Made by a program: the position numbers and the translations under genes. This document shows positions 60,076 through 64,000 of a DNA stretch of 64,000 bases, piece by piece. The notes below the pieces were generated by a model. The model was not told the origin of the DNA. It saw only the letters and a program-made list of their open reading frames with translations, and did not search any database. Position 1 is the stretch's first letter, and the number at the start of each line of letters is the position of its first letter. The stretch is from Balneolaceae bacterium (GTDB lineage: Bacteria; Bacteroidota; Rhodothermia; Balneolales; Balneolaceae), in contig JAXHMM010000006.1 of NCBI GenBank assembly GCA_034521445.1, positions 372,001 to 436,000 on the forward strand, written 5' to 3'.

Positions 60076-60093
60076 TGTGGCATGGAATTTGAA
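60076..60093 (+). promoter_or_regulatory. Possible -24/-12 promoter of the flgF-flgI operon
   Basis: TGTGGCATGGAATTTGAA has the sigma-54 -24 box and the right spacing, but GA in place of GC at -12. Transcription from about 60104 gives a 23-base leader before ATG 60127. The match to the flhB site in sequence and mirror orientation supports a shared divergent control region. Confidence 0.45.
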
Positions 60094-60126
60094 CCTATAG
60101 AACAAAACGAAACAACGAAGACTGCC

Positions 60127-60864
60127 ATGATCGACCGATTCCGACATTCCATGCAGGCCCTGCAGATCCTCATGCGCGCCCAGGAGGTGACTGCCAACAA
60201 CCTGGCCAACATCAATACGCCGGGATTCAAGGGCGACAAGCTCTTCTACCGCGCATTTCAGGAGGAGATGAACGGGCGGCAGGTCTCCTCGGTACAGCCG
60301 GGGCAGACCATAAGCATGGCCCAGGGCGCTTTCGAGGAGACCGGCAATCCCTTCGATTTCGCTATCGAGGGTGAGGGTTTCTTCGCCGTGGAACAGGACG
60401 GCAACCGCTTTTATACGCGCAACGGACGCTTCGGCCTCGACCGCGAGGGTTTCCTGGTGGACGACAACGGCGCGCGTGTCATGGGCGAATCGGGTCCCAT
60501 CCAGCTTCCGGGCCTCATGCAGTCGGGACGCATTCGTTCCGACGTGGAGGTGGAGCTTGACCAGGACGGCACCCTGCGCGTGAACGGCGAGCGCCGGGAC
60601 AAGCTGATGATCATGCAGGCCGGAGACCTGACCCAGCTGGAACGGCGAAGCAGCGCCTACCTGCAGGCCCCCGAGGGGGTGGAGATGACCCCCGACGGGG
60701 AGAGCAGCGTGGTGCAGGGCTTCTACGAGTCCGGCAACGTCGACCCCCTGCAGGAGCTGGTCAGCATGACGCAAAACATGCGCCTTTTTGAATCACAACA
60801 GCGGGCCATGAGGACCACCGATGAGATGCTTTCCCAGAGCACGACCCGACTGGGACGCTTCTGA
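60127..60864 (+). CDS. flgF: Flagellar basal-body rod protein FlgF
   Basis: FlgF is a proximal rod protein. The 245-residue product has the rod signature ALQILMRAQEVTANNLANIN with TPGFKGDKLF, the hook/rod core GEGFFAVEQDGNRFYTRNGR and the C-terminal ELVSMTQNMRLFESQQRAM helix. I chose ATG 60127; an upstream in-frame ATG at 60082 lies inside the putative promoter. It is followed by the distal-rod gene flgG 49 bases later, the standard order. Confidence 0.9.
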   Translation: MIDRFRHSMQALQILMRAQEVTANNLANINTPGFKGDKLFYRAFQEEMNGRQVSSVQPGQTISMAQGAFEETGNPFDFAIEGEGFFAVEQDGNRFYTRNGRFGLDREGFLVDDNGARVMGESGPIQLPGLMQSGRIRSDVEVELDQDGTLRVNGERRDKLMIMQAGDLTQLERRSSAYLQAPEGVEMTPDGESSVVQGFYESGNVDPLQELVSMTQNMRLFESQQRAMRTTDEMLSQSTTRLGRF

Positions 60865-60913
60865 TCCGCGGTCCCCTTAGCCGCAACCTATGTAACCTAA
60901 ACGAGGAACTCTT

Positions 60914-61705
60914 ATGCCAACACGCGCACTCAGTATCGCAGCGCTCGGGATGAGCGCCCAGCAGAAGATGGTGGATAACATCGCCAACAACCTGGCCAAC
61001 GTGAATACCACCTCCTTCAAGAAGAGCGACATCGCCTTCCAGGATCTCTTTTATCAGAACATTGCCACCTCCAAGCGTGGATCCGGCGGCCAGGGCGAGG
61101 AGGGTCCGCAGCTTCAGCTGGGACACGGTTCCAAGCCCGTAGCCACCGTTCGTAACTTTTCGCAGGGTGCCATGCAGGAGACGGGCGGTTCCACGGATCT
61201 GGCCATCAACGGCGCCGGATTCTTCCAGGTGCGCAAGTCCGACGGTTCCATCGCCTACACGCGTGACGGTAATTTTTCCATGAATTCCGAAGGGCGCCTC
61301 ATCACCCAGTCGGGCCTGACCCTGGCCGACGACATTGACATTCCCGAAGACACCGTCGGCCTGTCGATCTCCCAGGACGGCCTGGTTACCGCCAGGCTTG
61401 CCGGCGACCAGGGCCAGATCGAGCTGGGCCAGATCGAACTGGCCAAGTTTGTCAATCCCGGGGGACTCAGCGCCGAGGGCGACAACCTCTACCAGGAGAC
61501 CGCCCAGTCGGGGACGCCCTTCTACGGCACGCCCGGCATGGACGGCTTCGGCAGCCTGCAGCAGGGTTTCCTGGAGCAGTCCAATGTGGAGATTGTGACC
61601 GAGATGGTCAACCTCATACAGGCGCAGCGCGCCTACGAAACCAATTCCAAGATGGTGCAGACGGCCGAAGACATGATGGCCATGACCAACTCCATCAAAC
61701 GATAA
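60914..61705 (+). CDS. flgG: Flagellar distal rod protein FlgG
   Basis: FlgG forms the distal rod. The 263-residue protein has the N-terminal LGMSAQQKMVDNIANNLANV, the core GAGFFQVRKSDGSIAYTRDG, and the C-terminal TEMVNLIQAQRAYETNSKMV helix. Length 260-265 is exactly standard. It is preceded by GAGGAACT as a ribosome-binding site and followed by flgA after 9 bases. Confidence 0.95.
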   Translation: MPTRALSIAALGMSAQQKMVDNIANNLANVNTTSFKKSDIAFQDLFYQNIATSKRGSGGQGEEGPQLQLGHGSKPVATVRNFSQGAMQETGGSTDLAINGAGFFQVRKSDGSIAYTRDGNFSMNSEGRLITQSGLTLADDIDIPEDTVGLSISQDGLVTARLAGDQGQIELGQIELAKFVNPGGLSAEGDNLYQETAQSGTPFYGTPGMDGFGSLQQGFLEQSNVEIVTEMVNLIQAQRAYETNSKMVQTAEDMMAMTNSIKR

Positions 61706-61714
61706 AATAACCCC

Positions 61715-62428
61715 ATGAATTCGCTGACCCTGAATACCGGCATACTGGCTCTCCTCGCGGCGGCCCTCCTGGCCTCCGCTCCCACGGCGGCGGCGCAGCA
61801 GCCTGTCAAGGAGAAGCTGGAGCGCATGGCCGCCCAGCGGGTGGCCAAAAGCTGTCACGGCTGCGAGATTGCAGCCGAAACGCGCTGGATGCCTAATATT
61901 CTTGCCCGGGCCGACAGCTCCCGTATTCGGGAGCTGCGGCTCCCGGCCTCCGAACTCAGCCGCGGCTACCTGACAGGCGAGGTGACCTGGGAGCGGGGCG
62001 GCGAAACACAGACCTCCTCCGTGCAGTTGCATATTGGCGTGACGGCATCCGTGCCGGTGGCCACGCGCCGCATCGGGGAGGGGGAGACCCTGGAAAGGGG
62101 AGATTACGAAATGCGTCGGCGTGATATTACCCGTCTCCGCCAGCTCCCTGCCGTCTCCGACAGCCTGCTGGACAGGCAGGCCTCCCGCATGATTGGGGAG
62201 AGTGACGTGATCCTGCGCACCGACATCAACCGGCCCGCCTCCGTGACGCCCGGCGATCCCGTCAGCCTGCACTACCGCGGGGAGGGCATGGCCATCACCA
62301 TCGCCACCACCGCCCGGGAGGCCAAGGCCCCCGGGGAGAAGATCCGGCTCTTCAGCCGTGAGACCGGCAAGACCTACATCGCCATCCTGATCAATGCCAA
62401 CGAAGCCGAATGGGAACGCACCTTATGA
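61715..62428 (+). CDS. flgA: Flagellar P-ring assembly protein FlgA
   Basis: FlgA is a periplasmic chaperone that helps P-ring formation. The 237-residue protein has a signal peptide (about residues 1-27, ending AAAQQ), a small N-terminal domain with a CHGC pair (about 45-49), and the SAF-type C-terminal domain (about 105-235) with VATRRIGEGETLERGDYEMR and NRPASVTPGDPVSLHYRGEG. It overlaps flgH by ATGA. The presence of FlgA, FlgH and FlgI together implies a Gram-negative envelope with P and L rings. Confidence 0.9.
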   Translation: MNSLTLNTGILALLAAALLASAPTAAAQQPVKEKLERMAAQRVAKSCHGCEIAAETRWMPNILARADSSRIRELRLPASELSRGYLTGEVTWERGGETQTSSVQLHIGVTASVPVATRRIGEGETLERGDYEMRRRDITRLRQLPAVSDSLLDRQASRMIGESDVILRTDINRPASVTPGDPVSLHYRGEGMAITIATTAREAKAPGEKIRLFSRETGKTYIAILINANEAEWERTL

Positions 62429-63042
62429 AAGCCACACGACTTTTTCTTACGATACTGACCCCCCTGCTGCTCTGCGCCGCATACGCGGCCCAGGGGCAGC
62501 AGCGCTCGCTCTATTCCGACCTCAAGGCGCACCAGGCGGGCGACGTGATTACCGTCATCCTCACCGAAAACATTTCGGGTTCCTCCAACTCCGACGCCTC
62601 CGCCCAGTCGAACACCGCCGGCTCGGCCTCCAGCAGCGTCTCCAGCAATTTTGTGCCCTTTGAGCCCATGTTCGGTGCCGATGTGACGGTGGACTACAAC
62701 TCCGACGAGCGCATCACCGCCCAGCAGCAGCAGCTGCTGCAGGGCACCGTCAGCGTGCGCATCGAGAGGGTGGAGGACAACGGCGACCTTTTCATTTCGG
62801 GCACGCGAAGCACCGAGATCAACGGCGAGCTCCACAGCATGGAGCTGAACGGTTTTGTGCGTCCCTCCGACGTGAGCGACGCCAACCAGGTGCTCTCCTT
62901 CCGCATCGCCAACGCCAACATCAAATACCTGAAGAAGGGCGGCATACGGGAGACCCGCAACAAGCTGGGCATTGGACGCAAGATCGTCTGGGGCGTGCTC
63001 GGCGCGGTGACGGGCGCCGCCATCATCCTCTCACAGAACTGA
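62425..63042 (+). CDS. flgH: Flagellar L-ring protein FlgH
   Basis: FlgH makes the L ring in the outer membrane. The 205-residue protein has a signal sequence (about residues 1-27), the DLKAHQAGDVITVILTEN motif, and RIERVEDNGDLFISGTRSTE with NGFVRPSDVSDANQVLS, all typical of FlgH. The signal lacks a clear lipobox: the only early cysteine follows LLL without the usual Ala/Gly before it, so the protein may not be lipidated, unlike in enteric bacteria. A hydrophobic C-terminal stretch (WGVLGAVTGAAIIL) is present. I chose ATG 62425 (ATGA overlap). Confidence 0.91.
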   Translation: MKATRLFLTILTPLLLCAAYAAQGQQRSLYSDLKAHQAGDVITVILTENISGSSNSDASAQSNTAGSASSSVSSNFVPFEPMFGADVTVDYNSDERITAQQQQLLQGTVSVRIERVEDNGDLFISGTRSTEINGELHSMELNGFVRPSDVSDANQVLSFRIANANIKYLKKGGIRETRNKLGIGRKIVWGVLGAVTGAAIILSQN

Positions 63043-63086
63043 ACGCAGGCCCCAACCATCCCAGCATTTAACCACGGAACCATCTG

Positions 63087-64000
63087 ATGAAACGAAGCCT
63101 GATACTCATACTGATCATCGCCTCGGCCGCGGCCCTGGCGCCACGCGCAGAGGCGCAGACCCGTCTCTCCGACCTGGTGCAGATCGACCAGGCCAAGCGC
63201 ACCGAACTCATAGGCTATGGCCTGGTGGCCGGCCTGGACCGCAGCGGCGACCGCACTTTTTCCGGGCGCGGCTCGGCCTTCACCGTACAGTCCATTGCCA
63301 GCATGCTCGACAAGTTTGGCATTACCGTCGACGCCGACCGGCTGCGTACCCGTAACGTGGCGGCCGTCATGGTGACCGCCGAGATCACCCCCTACCATTC
63401 TCCGGGCAGCGAGATTGACATACGCGTCTCCTCCCTGGGCAGTGCCAGCAGCCTGAGCGGTGGGGTGCTGCTGCAGACCCCCCTGATGAATCCCCAGAAC
63501 AATCAGGTCTACGCCTATGCGCAGGGACCCCTGGTGCTGGGCGGCATCAATGCCGAAGTACCCGGTGCCCGCGTGGCCCGCAACCAGTCGCTTACCGCCA
63601 CCATTCCCTCCGGCGGTTCCGTGGTGCAGAACGAAGTCTACACCCCCGACCGCGGGGAGCCGCTGGGACTCATCCTGCGCGAGCCCAGCTACGCCAACGC
63701 CACCCGCACGGCCGAAGCCATCAACGAGCAGTTCGAGAGCGAGATCGCCTCGGTGGCCAATGCCGGCAAGGTGAGCGTCAGCTGGCCCGACGGATTCGAA
63801 ACCACCGGCGACCTGAGTTTCTTTACCAATACTGTGCTGGGGCTGCAGATCGAGGTGCAAACGCCTGCCCGCGTCGTACTCAACGAACGCACCGGCACCA
63901 TCGTTGCCGGGGGCGATGTGGTCATAGGCGAAGTGATGATCTCCCACGGCAACATCCAGATTCAGACCCAGGTCACCCCCTTCGTCTCACAGCCTCCTCC
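63087..64000 (+). CDS. flgI: Flagellar P-ring protein FlgI, cut by window end
   Basis: FlgI makes the P ring in the periplasm. The first 304 residues are present, out of about 350-370. There is a signal peptide (about residues 1-23, ending RAEAQ) followed by the strongly conserved LSDLVQIDQAKRTELIGYGL and LVAGLDRSGD, then SSLGSASSLSGGVLLQTPLM and VVLNERTGTIVAGGDVVIGE. No stop is reached before base 64000. It follows flgH by 44 bases. Confidence 0.95.
   Translation, partial: MKRSLILILIIASAAALAPRAEAQTRLSDLVQIDQAKRTELIGYGLVAGLDRSGDRTFSGRGSAFTVQSIASMLDKFGITVDADRLRTRNVAAVMVTAEITPYHSPGSEIDIRVSSLGSASSLSGGVLLQTPLMNPQNNQVYAYAQGPLVLGGINAEVPGARVARNQSLTATIPSGGSVVQNEVYTPDRGEPLGLILREPSYANATRTAEAINEQFESEIASVANAGKVSVSWPDGFETTGDLSFFTNTVLGLQIEVQTPARVVLNERTGTIVAGGDVVIGEVMISHGNIQIQTQVTPFVSQPP

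Noticed and set aside
60082-60126. ATG 60082 as the start of flgF
   Set aside because: The extra 15 residues have no counterpart in FlgF proteins, and the ATG falls inside the putative -24/-12 promoter.

Overview
The window is a GC-rich bacterial chromosome segment. Several traits together point to the Balneolota/Rhodothermota side of the Bacteroidota supergroup: a bacillithiol-type glycosyltransferase (bshA), an oxygen-tolerance batCDE cluster, a two-lipoyl-domain 2-oxoacid dehydrogenase E2, a Ste24-type CAAX protease, and a complete flagellar basal-body/export locus, which is rare among Bacteroidota but known in Balneolota. This placement is an inference from gene content, not from a marker phylogeny. 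I found no rRNA, tRNA, insertion sequence, prophage or CRISPR array.

Bases 1-32150 are mostly housekeeping and metabolism. They hold the end of a CCA-adding enzyme, ispE, glycogen phosphorylase, a broken AlbA_2/RecG-like regulator, a quinone-detoxification-like cassette (esterase plus two VOC ring-cleaving dioxygenases), an orphan antitoxin-like gene, an SDR oxidoreductase, a Ste24 protease and a trans-sulfuration PLP enzyme. These are followed by an E2-panC-panD run, an adaptor/permease/TolC efflux operon without its ATPase, a Gfo/Idh oxidoreductase with a long inverted repeat in its promoter, an M20 peptidase, a class II Fic protein, batCDE, yebC, bshA and sucC. Three stretches (about 4512-5765, 8389-8790 and 23100-24360) are visibly AT-richer than their surroundings and look acquired.

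Bases 31217-64000 are a flagellar locus. A soluble PAS histidine kinase (FlrB/FleS-like) diverges from a near-perfect sigma-54 promoter that starts the run flgB-flgC-(84-aa protein)-fliE-F-G-H-I-J-motE-like-fliK-flgD-TIGR02530 protein-flgE, a terminator, then motA-motB-fliL-M-N-O-P-Q-R. On the opposite strand follow a LOV (blue-light) histidine kinase, the flagellar sigma factor fliA, a 69-aa membrane protein, flhG, flhF, flhA and flhB. A divergent promoter region then leads into flgF-flgG-flgA-flgH-flgI, with flgI cut by the window end. The cluster encodes rod, MS ring, C ring, export gate, hook, stator and P/L rings; flagellin, filament cap, hook-associated and chemotaxis genes are not in this window.

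The most interesting points are these. (1) A LOV-domain histidine kinase with an intact photoactive cysteine sits inside the flagellar locus and is preceded by a consensus sigma-28 promoter whose -35 overlaps the fliA stop codon, suggesting a blue-light input made as a late flagellar gene. (2) An 8-bp-period AAGTC repeat occurs both as an intergenic palindrome downstream of the PAS kinase and inside the coding linker of the E2 gene, where its 8-nt period is read as an 8-residue protein repeat. (3) There are three related -24/-12 promoter sequences, two of them divergent between flhB and flgF. (4) fliK is split by a one-base frameshift in an A4 run. (5) The AlbA_2 gene lost its middle, apparently by deletion between short direct repeats.
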